From Struthio camelus (Eukaryota > Chordata > Aves > Struthioniformes > Struthionidae): 64,000 bases of DNA. The notes under the pieces were generated by a model. The model was not told the DNA's origin. It ran no database searches and was given only the letters and a program-made list of their open reading frames with translations. The stretch covers positions 1,364,001 through 1,428,000 of the forward strand of contig NC_090947.1 of assembly GCF_040807025.1 (NCBI RefSeq), in the 5' to 3' direction. A program made the position numbers and the translations under genes. Shown one piece after another: positions 13,691 to 24,340 of the stretch. The first letter of the stretch is position 1; the number at the start of each line of letters is the position of its first letter.

Positions 13691-14115
13691 CTCCGCGCAG
13701 CAGGGCTTGCTCCGAATGAGCCAGCAGCCAGAGGCGAGCTGATGCTCCCTGCCCTGGATCCCGCAGGCCCTGCCCACCCCGCCGTGCAGAGCCCACCCCA
13801 TCCTCCAGCCTTTCCCATCCCGCCGTGCAGGGCACAGCCACAACCTGCTGCGCTGGAGCCAACACACGGCCCCAAGCTGGAGCCAATCCCCAGCAGCCAG
13901 GGTGCCCCGCAGGGACAGCGACTGGCAGCCGAACGGGGGCCCAGGGCCAGCAGCTGGGCAGAGACCCCAGGGAAGCAGGCGGGACCGCAGGGATGCTCGC
14001 CCTGTCTGAGCTGTGCAGCGGGAATCAGGGGTGCCCTATGCGGGGAGCACCCTGTCCTCTTTGCACAAAATCATCTGCCCACGCTGGCCCTGCTTTGCTG
14101 GGTGCTATTGCAGGC

Positions 14116-14140
14116 CGGGGCGGGGCGGGGGGGGGGGAAG
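14116..14140 (+). repeat. Poly-G run in a CGGGG repeat
   Basis: Short GGGGC units run into an uninterrupted G tract of about a dozen bases near 14126-14137. It is a simple repeat and a possible assembly weak point. Confidence 0.7.
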
Positions 14141-14439
14141 TCCAGCCTGCGACAGGGGGCTGGTAGCGGCAGTGTGATTGTGGCAAGGCTGGGCAGCAGA
14201 GTGACCCCACCCTTGCTGCACCCTGGCATCTGGATGTTAGCAAAATCCTGCGGTGCAGGGCTGGGAGGCAGCAGGAACCAAGTTTGCTCTTCAGCCACGA
14301 GCAGCGAGGATGACCGAGGCGATACAGATGCCTGCATTGCACTTTATACTAAAGATTCCTGGGACGGGGTTTGAAGAGAAGGCCAAAAGCCCTGGGCCAT
14401 CCGCAGTGCTGCTCCACAGGCAGAGAGCGCATGGTGGGG

Positions 14440-14825
14440 AGTCCCAGGTGAGACCATTCAGGGCAATTAAGGCCAATCAGCACCCTCAGAGCCCTGACAA
14501 TCCCCCTCCCACCACAGGGTATCCTTCCACCCTGCAGAGACGTGAGTCCAGCAGGGAACTGCTACCAAGGGGTTTGGTTGCTGTGGGGTGCTAGGGGGCC
14601 CAGAAACGGTAAAAAGATGGGAGAGGAATAGGAGCAGCAGGTGACAGGGCTGGAGACCAGGCACACCTTCACCATAGATCAGGGCAGGACTGGGTACCCA
14701 GAGCTGAGCCTAAATGGGGCCCCTGGGCCCATGGGCAGGGGGGTATATGGATGAGGGCCTCAGGTGAGGCTACTCAAGATATTTAAGGCTTATTAGTGCT
14801 CCCAGGGCCCCGACACGTTCCTGGC
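14440..14825. repeat. Diverged direct repeat pair
   Basis: About 60 bases at 14449-14510 resemble about 60 bases at 14761-14820 in the same orientation. Both begin CAGGTGAG, contain a CAA(T/G).TTAAGGC core, then AGC or GTG followed by CCTCAGAGCCCTGACA or CCCAGGGCCCCGACA. They are about 312 bases apart. They may be the ends, or two copies, of an old unrecognised transposable element. Confidence 0.35.
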
Positions 14826-17540
14826 TGATGAAAGCAGTGCACGGCAGGCTCCTGTTCTGATCTGCCCTGTCACACTCATGCCAGGGACACGTGCCCTCAA
14901 GTGGTCTTGCTCCTAGGTCCTGCTGGTGTCCCCAAGGCACGTGAGCAAGAGGCTTCAGCCATTCTTCTGGCAATTTAGTGACCCAGAGATGGGCGTGCAT
15001 CTGCTGACCCAACACAGCCCAAAGGAGGGACGTAGCTGGTGTGGGGAGTAACGCACCTGCTGCAGATACACAGTGCAGAGGTGGCTGGGTCTCGTCTTGC
15101 CCCCGACCAGCACCTGGCCAGGAAGGGGTTAAGCACCTGCATGGGAGGGGTCTGCCAGTCCCCCTGGAGCCGGCTCCTTCTGCAGCAACAAAAACGGTCC
15201 CAGCAGCTATCTGCAAGCCTGGGGGCAGGAGGGGCTTTCCCCAGCTGGCTCTGCTCCGCTCTAGCCACGCTCCCCTGCGTCACGCTTGTGGGCTTCCCAA
15301 CTGGAAGGGAAAGCATCCAGATTTGAAACCATCCATCTGGGGTAGCAGTAAGGCCAGAAGGAAAATGCAGTGTTGCAGCGAACATCGGTGCTTGCAGAGC
15401 TCAGTTAAAAATTGCATTACCTCCCGCTCCGAGCCAGGAAAGCCATGCCGGTGGTATATCTGGAACGGCTCACCGGTAAAGCCAGTGCCTCTCGCTGCTA
15501 TGTTTGTGATGAAGGGCTGACAGCTGTCAGCTGTGAGTGTCTTGCCCAGCGCTAGCAGGCTGCTTACGCTGTCCCTCCTCTGTGTGTGGCTGCGCTTTGC
15601 CTGGAGGTGTTTCAGGGAGAAAATCTCCTTTCCCTGCTCCTTCCGTGTCAGCCCAGACTTGCCGGAGCCGTGAGCAAGTGGGAGCTCCGCTGTCCTCCGT
15701 GTCCATCTCCTCTGCTGATTTCTCCGCTGTGTCCACAGACTGCGTTTGCTCAGGCTCCGGGAGAGCAGCGCAGAGCTCTAAAGTGAATTTGTGGCTTGGG
15801 GATTTCGGAGGCGATGCAGCCTGAGGAGCAGCCCTTTCCATGCTCCTGGAGCAGCCCACCTGGTGCCCTCGTGATCTTTTTGCAGACACTGGGGTCCCTA
15901 TGTCTCCTGAGGCATCAGGTTTGGCCCGGGCCAGCCCCAGGGGCGAGAGCACAGGGTTTCCTGCTAGGTCTGCAGAGTTGGTACCTGCATGAGGCTCTGT
16001 CTTGTATGGTGCAGGTGGGATGCTGGGCTTGCTTGTCCCTAGCTGCGTTCTTTACTTTTCTGCATCCCTTTAATCTCATCCTGGACCGTTTCCTTTCGCA
16101 GGCTGCTGCTGCGGCAGGTAGGGAACATTCAAATGAAAGCACACAACGGTCCACCAAGGCCTTTCTTGAAACAATAAGGAGAAAATGCAAATTTCTTGGT
16201 AAAGCCCGTTCGCACCCCACTCCATCTGAGATGCTCCCCAAGCAGATATGTAGCGACATGGCAGAGCTAGAGCTTCAACCAGAGGAAAGACAGGATGCAC
16301 GTGTGGACCACTGCTCCTCAGTGGAAATCCCTCGGGAGAAAATCACTTTGCCAGGGAGGCAGCTTCTACAGAAGAGACCTAGGATGTCCCGCACGTAAAT
16401 AACACATCCTTATTATTTGTTTGATACCTCCATGGGGCCTGGCCATCTTGGTTGTGCGGCCTGGGCATCGGGAGCAGGGGGAGGTGATGCACAGCCCTGG
16501 GTGGGGGGTTGCTTGCAGAGACGCCATAGCAGTCTCCAGATGTTGAATCCTGCTCCTGGCTTCCAGCCAGGCCCAGGGGAGTATAAATATTTAAGCGGAG
16601 TAGCTGAGGCCTGTCAGCTTGCATTTGTTTCTGGCAGGGTAACTGCTGGAAGAGGGGGAGGAAGGATGGGAGGAAGGGCAGGAGGGAAGATGAAGTTCTG
16701 TCCTGAGAGTAATGTTCTTGGAGAGGGAGGCACTTGCACCAGCCCGGTCCCCAACACTCAAAGGTCTCCACCTCCTCTTAGGACGCTCTTGCCTCCAGGA
16801 GCAGTTCAGGAGGGACGTTTTGGAGAATGCCAATCTGCAGCTTTCTCAGGGTGGTGCTGCAGCAGAGGACCATTTATTGAGCTATCCCCACGGGGGTGAT
16901 TAAACATCCCATTAGCACCTGGAGGGGCCTCTCCAGATGCCGTGTGCTGCAGGGAGGAGGGAAGTGCATGGGGTGCAAGAGGAGGAGAGTGACTGTGAGG
17001 AACAAGGCGGGCTCAGACAGCAATGGGGAAGTCTCACCACGAGAGGCGCAAAGACTGTAAGGACGAGAGGCTACTTCTAACACAAAGCCTTGGTGGCTGC
17101 TGCCCCCTGTAACAAATGGGGGCCAGAAAGTAATCCAATCAGCTAATGGACTGTGGGGCGCACCACGGCATTAAATCAATAGAGGGGAGACAAGGAGACA
17201 GCCCTGCGCAAAACGCAGCATCTCCCCTGGGAGATCACCGCGCCGTGCCTGGAGAAACCAAGGTGGGGACAGCAGGGCACAGCACCTCATGATTTATGGG
17301 GCAGCTAGCGGTGCCATAGGGAGCTAAGGTCCTGTGGGTGCTATCAGGCTCAGATCTGGAGATCCTCCACGCTGCCTGCCAGCCTGGTGGGAAGCGGGGC
17401 AAGGGCAGAGGGAGCCCACAGCCCAAAGGCCACCGTAGATGGGCAGGTAGTAGATTCCGGCTGGGTTTGCTACTGGACACCCCTAGCTGAAAGCATGCAA
17501 AGAAGGGTGTCCTCAAGCTGACACCCTGTGCTGGGCGCAT
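14826..17540. other. Intergenic DNA; possible regulatory patches
   Basis: There are no coding exons I can support. An octamer ATGCAAAT lies at 16185-16192 inside a less GC-rich, conserved-looking stretch (16080-16260). A TATAAATATTTAAG string lies near 16580, and an AT-richer segment with CCAATCAGCTAATGG lies near 17134. These are motif sightings only, and no promoter is proven. Confidence 0.35.
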
Positions 17541-17560
17541 GGAGGATTTGGAGCCAACGC

Positions 17561-17582
17561 TTTTTTTTTTTTGGGGGGGGGG
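17561..17582 (+). repeat. T12-G10 homopolymer junction
   Basis: Twelve T (17561-17572) are followed directly by ten G (17573-17582). A near-identical arrangement recurs at 17865-17893. Confidence 0.9.
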
Positions 17583-17864
17583 AGGGGGAGGAGGTTGCCC
17601 TCCATCTGAGCTGAACTTTTCTGCCGGAACTCGCTGCGAAGGGGGGAAGCGAGGGCTGCTTGTGAAACGCATCCCGCGGGCGCCCGGGCTGCGGGGCTGC
17701 GGGGGGACGAGGCGGGCGCGTTGCGCGCAGGGTCCCGACGTCGGGGCCGGCGGGGACTTTCGCTTTCGGATCCCTTCGGCCAGACGGGGAAGCCGGAGCC
17801 AGGGCAGAGGCGACGGGCTCCGGGGCTGACGGCATGTACGGATGTGTCCCCAGAGCAGGGTGGG

Positions 17865-17893
17865 TTTTTTTTTTTTTTTTTTTGGGGGGGGGG
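17865..17893 (+). repeat. T19-G10 homopolymer junction
   Basis: Nineteen T (17865-17883) are followed directly by ten G (17884-17893), inside the CpG-rich block. Both lengths are likely to be variable and sequencing-sensitive. Confidence 0.9.
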
Positions 17894-17975
17894 CGGATGC
17901 AGGGCTAGAGGCTGCGGGAGGGGAAAGGAGGGAGAGGAGAACCATGGGACGGCGGCTGCGGCGCAGACCCAGCCC

Positions 17976-18013
17976 CCGTCCGTCCGTCCGTCCGTCCGTC
18001 CGTCCCTCCCTCC
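17976..18013 (+). repeat. CCGT tetranucleotide microsatellite
   Basis: About seven consecutive CCGT units (GTCC in another phase) degrade into CCCT units. The array lies within the CpG-rich promoter block just upstream of the opposed ACTACA elements. Confidence 0.85.
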
Positions 18014-18129
18014 TCTTCCTGCTCTTCCTCCTGCTCGCTGCACTGTGGGGTTTGTAGTTCCCCCGCCGCCCTGCAGGTGGTCACCGACTACATTTCCCGA
18101 GGGTCCCCGCCGCCCGTCTCCTCTTCGTC

Positions 18130-18196
18130 CTGCCACGGTGCCGGCGGCTGCGGCGAGCCGTGAGCCCCGCCGCCCCCATGCCCACCGGCTCTGCAG
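18130..18196 (+). other. SLC19A1: Candidate first non-coding exon of SLC19A1
   Basis: The CpG-rich block ends in GGCTCTGCAG followed by GTACGG, a good splice donor at 18197. If transcription starts near the ACTACA elements, this donor would end a 5'-untranslated exon spliced to the coding exon near 24,123-24,146. An ATG at 18178 opens only a short frame. The exon start is a guess; only the donor position is supported. Confidence 0.35.
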
Positions 18197-18261
18197 GTAC
18201 GGCCCGGGGCGACCTGGGGCTGGTGGGCGCCCGGCTGTCGGATGCCCTTGGAAGTGCCGTG

Positions 18262-19640
18262 CGTGCGAGGTGGCCCGGTTGCATGGTGACCGGGCTGCAG
18301 GGTGCATGGCGTGCGAGGTGACCCGGGTGCATGGGGTGCCTTGGGTGCGAGATGTCTGGGTGCATGGTGACCGGGCTGCAGGATGCCCTGGGGTGCCCTG
18401 GGTGTGAGGTGCCAGGGTGCATGGTGGCGGGGCTGCAGGGTGCATGGGATGCCCGTGGCGTGGGGTGCCCTGGGTGCATGGGGTGCCCTGGGTGCATGGG
18501 GTGCCCTGGGTGCATAGGGTGCCCTGGGTGCGAGGTGCCTGGGTGCGAGGTGCCTGGGTGCATGGTGACCGGGCTGCAGGGTGCATGGGATGCCCGTGGC
18601 GTGGGGTGCCAGGGTGCATGGGGTGCCCTGGGTGCGAGGTGGCCCGGGTGCATGGTGACCGGGCTGCAGGGTGCATGGGGTGCCAGGGTGCATGGTGACC
18701 GGGCTGCAGGGTGCATGGGGTGTGAGGTGACCCGGGTGCATGGGGTGCCCTGGGTGCGAGATGTCTGGGTGCATGGTGACCGGGCTGCAGGATGCCCTGG
18801 GGTGCCCTGGGTGCGAGGTGCCAGGGTGCATGGTGGCAGGGCTGCAGGGTGCATGGGATGCCCGTGGCATGGGGTGCCCTGGGTGCGAGGTGCCTGGGTG
18901 CATGGGGTGCCCTGGGTGTGAGGTGACTGGGTGCATGGTGACCAGGCTGCAGGGTGCATGGGATGCCCGTGGCGTGGGGTGCCAGGGTGCATGGGGTGCC
19001 CTGGCTGTGAGGTGCCTGGGTGCATGGGGTGCCCTGGGTGCGAGGTGCCTGGGTGCATGGTGACCGGGCTGCAGGATGCATGGGGTGCCCTGGGTGCGAG
19101 GTGCCAGGGTGCATGGTGACCGGGCTGCAGGGTGCATGGGGTGCCCTGGGTGTGAGGTGCCTGGGTGCATGGGATGCCCGTGGCGTGGGGTGCTAGGATG
19201 CATGAGGGTGCGCGGGGGTGGCTAGGGTGCCGGGATGCACGAGGTGCCTGATTTGCGGGGTACCCGAGTGCATGGCATGCCTGTGGTCTGCGGTGTCAGA
19301 AAGCATGGGGTGCCCAGGGTGCAAGTGCCTAAGGTGGGAGTTTCCTGGTGTGCAGGGTACCCTGGGGCAGGGTGGCTGGGGTATGGGATGCCCTCATGCG
19401 GGGTGTGCAGGGCCCTCATGGTAGCTGGGGTGCAGGGTTCCCAGGGTGCAGGGTACCAAGGGTGCTCAGGGTTCAGGTTGCCGAGGGTGCAGGGTGCCCC
19501 TTGAGGTGTGGAGAGCCCAGGATGCCTGGGCTGTGGGGTTGCTCAGGGTGCCCCAGTGCAGAGTGTGCCGGGTGCCCGTGGTGCCCTGGTGCAGGATGCC
19601 TGGGATGTGGGTGCCAGGATGCACATGATGCCCCTGTGTG
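18262..19640 (+). repeat. G-rich minisatellite with higher-order units
   Basis: The array is built from roughly 9- and 18-bp units such as TGCATGGGGTGCCCTGGG and variants TGCGAGGTGCC, TGCATGGTGACCGGGC and TGCAGGGTGCATGGGATGCC. It is regular to about 19,200 and decays to about 19,640. A segment around 18,310-18,480 recurs around 18,719-18,890, an offset of about 409 bp, marking a higher-order duplication. All frames on both strands stay open because the unit lacks stops; the long frames read here are artefacts, not proteins. It probably lies in SLC19A1 intron 1, next to the promoter. Confidence 0.93.
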
Positions 19641-22600
19641 GGGTGAGCAGGTGCCACCCCCCTCCCAGGAGCACTCCACATCATCCCCCTGGCACTCAGA
19701 AGGGGCCCTCCCACCCAAGGCAGAAGAGGTGCCCACGCTCCAGCTTGTGTGGTCCCACTCCTACTTGCTTGGCTGTTTCCCCTTGCAACTGTGTCTGGTT
19801 TTGCTGTCACTGCTTTTGTGTTAGCTTCACTCCCGCTTGCCACCAATGTACGGTGGTGGTCATGGCTGTGAGTCCTTGCGGGGGAGACTCACCCTCCCTT
19901 AGTTCTCAGACACTTGTGGGGAGAGCATCCCACGTGGCCCGTGCTGGGGCCGTCAGCTTGGGACTACAGTTTGGTCCCTTACCCACGTGTGGTGGCTGTG
20001 GCTCATGGAGAAGGAGGGGCTGAACTGAGCAACACATCTCACCTGTGACCCCGGGCACTGCCTGGACTGGCCAGCACACGCTTCGCGTGACCACGCCAGG
20101 TTCACATGACAATAACCTGGCAATAACCCAGGCCCATGTGGTGTTAAGCTGCCAGTGCCGTGTTCCCTCTTCTCTGTCTTGCTTGCACCTGCAATTCTGT
20201 GTCACTTCTCCGGGCACCTCCAGGGGACAAGTGGTTTAAGTAGAGGTGGGGTTACTTTGGGAGCGTAGGGCAGTCTCTTGGAAATTTCTCAAGGCAAGAT
20301 AATGCTGAGCTACCCTTACAGTGACCTCGCGCATCCCACGGGGACTCAGGTCTGCTCACCTGGAGCGGTGGCAGCTGGCTGAGCTTTCTTTCCTAAGCTG
20401 GAGAGATGGAGTTAGGCCAGGCCAAAAGGGTTCGTTGCTCAGGTCTGTGGATATGTGGAGCCTTTCCGTGCTGTGATGCGTGTCTCTCCAGCCAGGGGAG
20501 AGGAGGTGCTTCCCAAACCACTGGTAGGATTTTCATTTCTCTAAGCAAGTAGGAGCTGGTTCAAATTCAGTTCCTCAGTTCCTTTCATGCCCTCGCATCC
20601 CCTGCCAGGATGTTGTTTCATTCCCAGCCTCCCCGAGCGTTGTGTGCTAAAACTGACATTTCTGGGGTGCTCTGCGAGCTGTAGAGGCTCTGAATAGGCC
20701 AAATCAGGGGCAAAGGTGTGGCTGTCCAGCACGTAGGTGTGCTTGGAGACATCAACTGGCTCCTCTCCACCTGTTTCTTCATTCTTGTGCTAGTAATCTT
20801 GTCTTGACCCATGGCAAAACTGGGAAGCTAGCCAAGCTGCAGGGTACCTGCCTTCTGGAATGGAGGCAGAAATCACCAGCTGGTGTGTCTCAGCTTGTGT
20901 GGGTGATGTTTCAAGGGTGACGTGCCCAGGGCAGGGCCAAGGGCCTGGGGCTGGTGTGGTTTGCTGTCAGTGGATGCATCGCTCCTGCTGCCAGGGCTGC
21001 TGGCCCCTTCCCTCCCTCCCACTTGGGATCCTTCCCAGCCCACCCTGGAGCAATGAGGACCTGTCTGCACTGAAAAGCAGCTTGCTTTTTGGCAAGAGAC
21101 CTGGCTTTGACTGAGTCTTGAGCTGATCCGGGAGGTATGTAGCACCTGTCCAGACAGCAAGAACAGATTTAAATCACAGCTGGTGAGCCACTGTGCTCCC
21201 AGGGGGATGGTGGCACTGGGATAGTCCTCACTTTGACAGCTGTCAGGGAGCTGCAACCTGCCTTGGGTTTAAACCAGGCAAAAAAGTCGTTCATTTGGGC
21301 CAAGTACGGGCAGGTATCTTCATTCTGGAGGAAGATCCGCTGCTTTTGACTGGAAACAAGGAGCTTTAAAAACTGGCTTGGAGCAAAGGGTAGACAGCTG
21401 CCTGTCGGGGCTCGTCGCGCAAGAAGCGGGTGTCCCGTGGGGAGCAGCGTGTTGCTGGCCCTGCTACCTGAGTGGGGTGGGGGCTGCCCTACAAAGAGCT
21501 CTTGTTGTTTGTTAAAAACCCATTTGCTTTGGCTGTGGACACCCATGGCTCGTGTCTGGGGCAGGGGGAGCAGCGTCGACGGAGCGGGGTTGGCCTCTTC
21601 TGCCACAGCCCGCAGTTTGGAGCAGGGAGGGACGATAACCGGAGTGACATTTTAGCCCCCAGCATCAGACTGGCTTTTGGCAGCTCCAGCCCCTTCGATG
21701 CAGCCCCTCAGGGAGTTGGAGATGAAAATCGGTCACATCTGTGGGCCCTGGCCTGGCTGGGAACTCCTGGGTCCGCTCCAAGCCTGGGATAAGAGGGAAA
21801 TGGGTCATAGTCCAGGCAGTCGGAGCTGGCAAGGGCCCCGGACGGGAGGTAAGGCAACAGCTCAATCTTGGCAGCGTTAGGGGCTTGGATTTGAGAGTTT
21901 AGCCCCCGTTACTTGCTGCTTGCCCTTTCTTTTACCCAGACTGAGCCTGGGGCGGTTGTGCTGCTGCAATCCGCAGGGAGGTCCAAGCTAATGCTGCTGA
22001 GCCCCCGCTTTAGGAGTTAGCTGGCTTGTGAGTAAGCAAACAGCACTTTCTAAATCACTGCCCTGCTACTCGGGAAGATTTATATTCCCAGGAGATAAGT
22101 GGAGGCCTTACTCAACGCGCTCTGCTTTGGTGAAACCCTGAAGACTAGCAATTAAAGCTAAGCTCGGCGTGTCAAAGGAAGTTAGGGCTTGTCATGCCGG
22201 GGGCTTAATTTTTCAAGTTGTTTGTTTGCTTCACCTCTGAGGAGGGTTTCGCAGGCTCTGGACTCTGTAAAAGTGTATCGGAGGGGTAGGAGCGGATTGC
22301 ACTTTGGGTTTCCATCACGACCGGCCTTTCTGTGCCAGCGTCTGGGCTCTGTACGTGAGCGCAGTGACAGGACCCCTTCCAGGAACATTTGTGCTGTGTA
22401 GGGCTATCCCTGCCAGCTCGTTTCCTTATTAGCTGCGTGCACTAATTATCCAGTGCCAACTTTTGCAAGGCAAGTGTGGGTTTAACCGTGGCGGATGGCA
22501 GCCGTGTGCAGGGCGCAAGAGGGGCACGGGTCGGGAGGTCCCACGGACATGCGGGTTTTTGGGGCCAGAGCTTTTTAGCTGACTGTGAGCAGTTGCTCTG

Positions 22601-23340
22601 TGATTAGCAGGTAGTCACGCTTCCAGACCTTGGCCCTGTAGCATGTATTTATACGTGTGGCTTTTTATCTCTTAATAAGTGCTGTTGGTGACTTGTGGGA
22701 GCGAGAGGTACATGGAGAATGCCTGGGAGCAGGTCTGGCTCTGACCGCTTGAAAGGTATGCCGCGAGGATGAGAAAGGGAGAGGAGTTTGAATTCCCCAA
22801 GTAGCTGCAGACCCCTTCTCTCTCCCTCCAATATACCTTCCAATTGCAATTTAAAGGGGGATTTCAGCAAACACGTTTAGCTGTTTTTGTTTGTTTTTGT
22901 AAAAAACTGACTCTGGGGCCAGCCCTGCCCACGGTGATGCAATCAGCCTGGCAGAGTGCGAGGGAAGAGGGTATGTTAGACCAGGACTGAGGGTAGGGAT
23001 GTTCCCAGCTTCCCTGCCTTGCAAGCCTGGAGCATAGCAGCTGTAGGGGTGCGTGATGGAGAAGAGAGGACTTCCTTGGTGTGCAGCTGTCCCCTGGGCT
23101 ATCTCGTCCGGTTGCTTTGCCACAGCCTAGCTGGGAAAGCAGAGCCTCCCCCCGGGGCTGGGGCCGTTTCAGCAGCCCTAGACACGCTTTCAGGAAGCTG
23201 AAATACGATGCTTCAGCCAAAAGCTTTCCCTTCCTGAGCTTCCTCCCGTGACTGCTAATTAGGCCCCTCGGGTGCTGCCCGCCTTTGCGCAGCCGAGTCA
23301 AGGGAGTTGAGCGTTTAAACCTTTTTCAGAGGTTGAAACC
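19641..23340 (+). other. SLC19A1: Probable SLC19A1 intron 1
   Basis: This stretch lies between the inferred promoter and the first coding exon. No exon, transposon or RNA gene is recognisable. Composition is mixed, with AT-richer pieces near 22,000-22,700. Confidence 0.4.
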
Positions 23341-23369
23341 TCTCGAGCGCCCTGTTGCATTTCTTGTTC

Positions 23370-23580
23370 TTCCCCGTCTTTACCAGGACGGCGGGCGCTG
23401 CGGCCCGAGCATCGTTCCCTAGGCGCGCGTTCGGGGGACGTGTATCACCTCAGGGTGGAGGAGTGCGAAGGGGAAACCACGTACCTTTAGCTTGTCTAAA
23501 GTCCTGGTGCCTGCGTAGCTAATATATAACGTGGGCAGCCTTGCTCCGGGAGTACGCGTGAACTCGCTTGTACGATGGAC
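23370..23580 (+). promoter_or_regulatory. Small CpG-rich patch near the SLC19A1 coding start
   Basis: CpGs cluster around GGACGGCGGGCGCTGCGGCC and CCTAGGCGCGCGTTCGGGGGACG. The human gene is known to use several alternative non-coding first exons, so this patch 0.6-0.8 kb before the coding start could be one. No initiation signal or donor is decisive. Confidence 0.3.
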
Positions 23581-24145
23581 TGGGGCTGGCATGACCTGCT
23601 GGTTGTCCTCACCTGCACTGCGGGCAGCAAAGGGCAAACTGGGAAAACTTGTTGTATCTTCAGCAGAGCAACTTGGCTCGAAGGAAAGCTGTGCTTCGGG
23701 GATTGAGGGGGGACGTCCTGCTGACTTTCGTAAGGCAAGAAGTGGGGGGGTTACAGGAACTGAGCAGGATGGACAACCACCTCACTGGAGAGCAGATTGC
23801 CCGGTGCATCCATATTCTTTCCATGGACTTTGAAGATCCTGCCTAAAATAGGGGGCCCCATTTTGCAGGACTGCTTTTTTTTGATCTCTGCAAGACACTG
23901 TCGTTGCAAGAATGTTTCCTGGGGAGAAGGTAGCGCTATTTATTTGTGTTAGTATTATGGAGGAATTTGATCTCATGCCAAGAGCTGATTTCTCCCCAGA
24001 AACTGCGGCGGCGTGGACATCGATGTGTCGGCAAGCGCTTGCAGCCAGAGAGGAGCTGCCTGGCCTGGCAGAGCTCGTCTATCTGACTGTCCCCTGGAGA
24101 AAGCTGCTGTCCCACTGAAGGGCTGCTCAGACAGCTGGCAGAGCC

Positions 24146-24340
24146 ATGTCCAAGAAGGATGATGGTGCCAAGAAGGATGATGGTGCCAAGAAGCCTGCCT
24201 CAGAGGCTGCGCCAGACCAGCGCTGGAAACTCCAGGTCTTCTACCTGTGCTTCTACGGGTTCATGACGCAGATCCGGCCTGGAGAAAGCTTCATCACCCC
24301 CTATCTACTGGGCCCTGAGAAGAACTTCACAGAAGTGGAG
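24146..24340 (+). CDS. SLC19A1: SLC19A1 coding exon 1
   Basis: Encodes residues 1-65, the cytosolic N-tail and helix 1, and ends in phase 0 before GTGAGC. The tail carries an exact 18-bp tandem duplication (KKDDGA twice, residues 3-14). Upstream, CTGCTCAG then ACAGCTGGCAGAGCC offers an acceptor a few bases before the ATG, so the 5' leader is probably spliced. Confidence 0.93.

Larger units (their letters stand above)
17541..18260 (+). promoter_or_regulatory. SLC19A1: CpG-rich promoter block, probably of SLC19A1
   Basis: CpG dinucleotides are dense from about 17,630 to 18,260, unlike the flanks. The block contains a GAACTACAAACCCC-type element on the - strand (18051-18064) and ACTACATTTCCCGA on the + strand (18087-18100). 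Both resemble the ACTACAANTCCC element bound by ZNF143/THAP11 at many CpG-island promoters. No TATA box is apparent. The block precedes the first SLC19A1 coding exon on the same strand by 6 kb with no other gene between. Assignment to SLC19A1 is inference; a divergent transcript to the left is also possible. Confidence 0.55.

Noticed and set aside
13083..13886. 267-codon proline-rich open frame, - strand
   Set aside because: It is produced by the G-rich purine tract on the opposite strand; no family similarity.
16575..16590. TATAAATATTTAAG as a gene promoter
   Set aside because: No exon, CpG island or transcript structure lies downstream within reach; a single TATA-like string is expected by chance.
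17513..19203. Very long open frames on both strands rich in His/Pro/Gly/Cys (up to 533 codons)
   Set aside because: They are translations of the minisatellite, whose unit lacks stop codons; frames are open on several strands at once and no domain is present.
18262..19640. CRISPR-like repeat array
   Set aside because: Units are contiguous and degenerate without unique spacers, and the window is vertebrate; it is a minisatellite.
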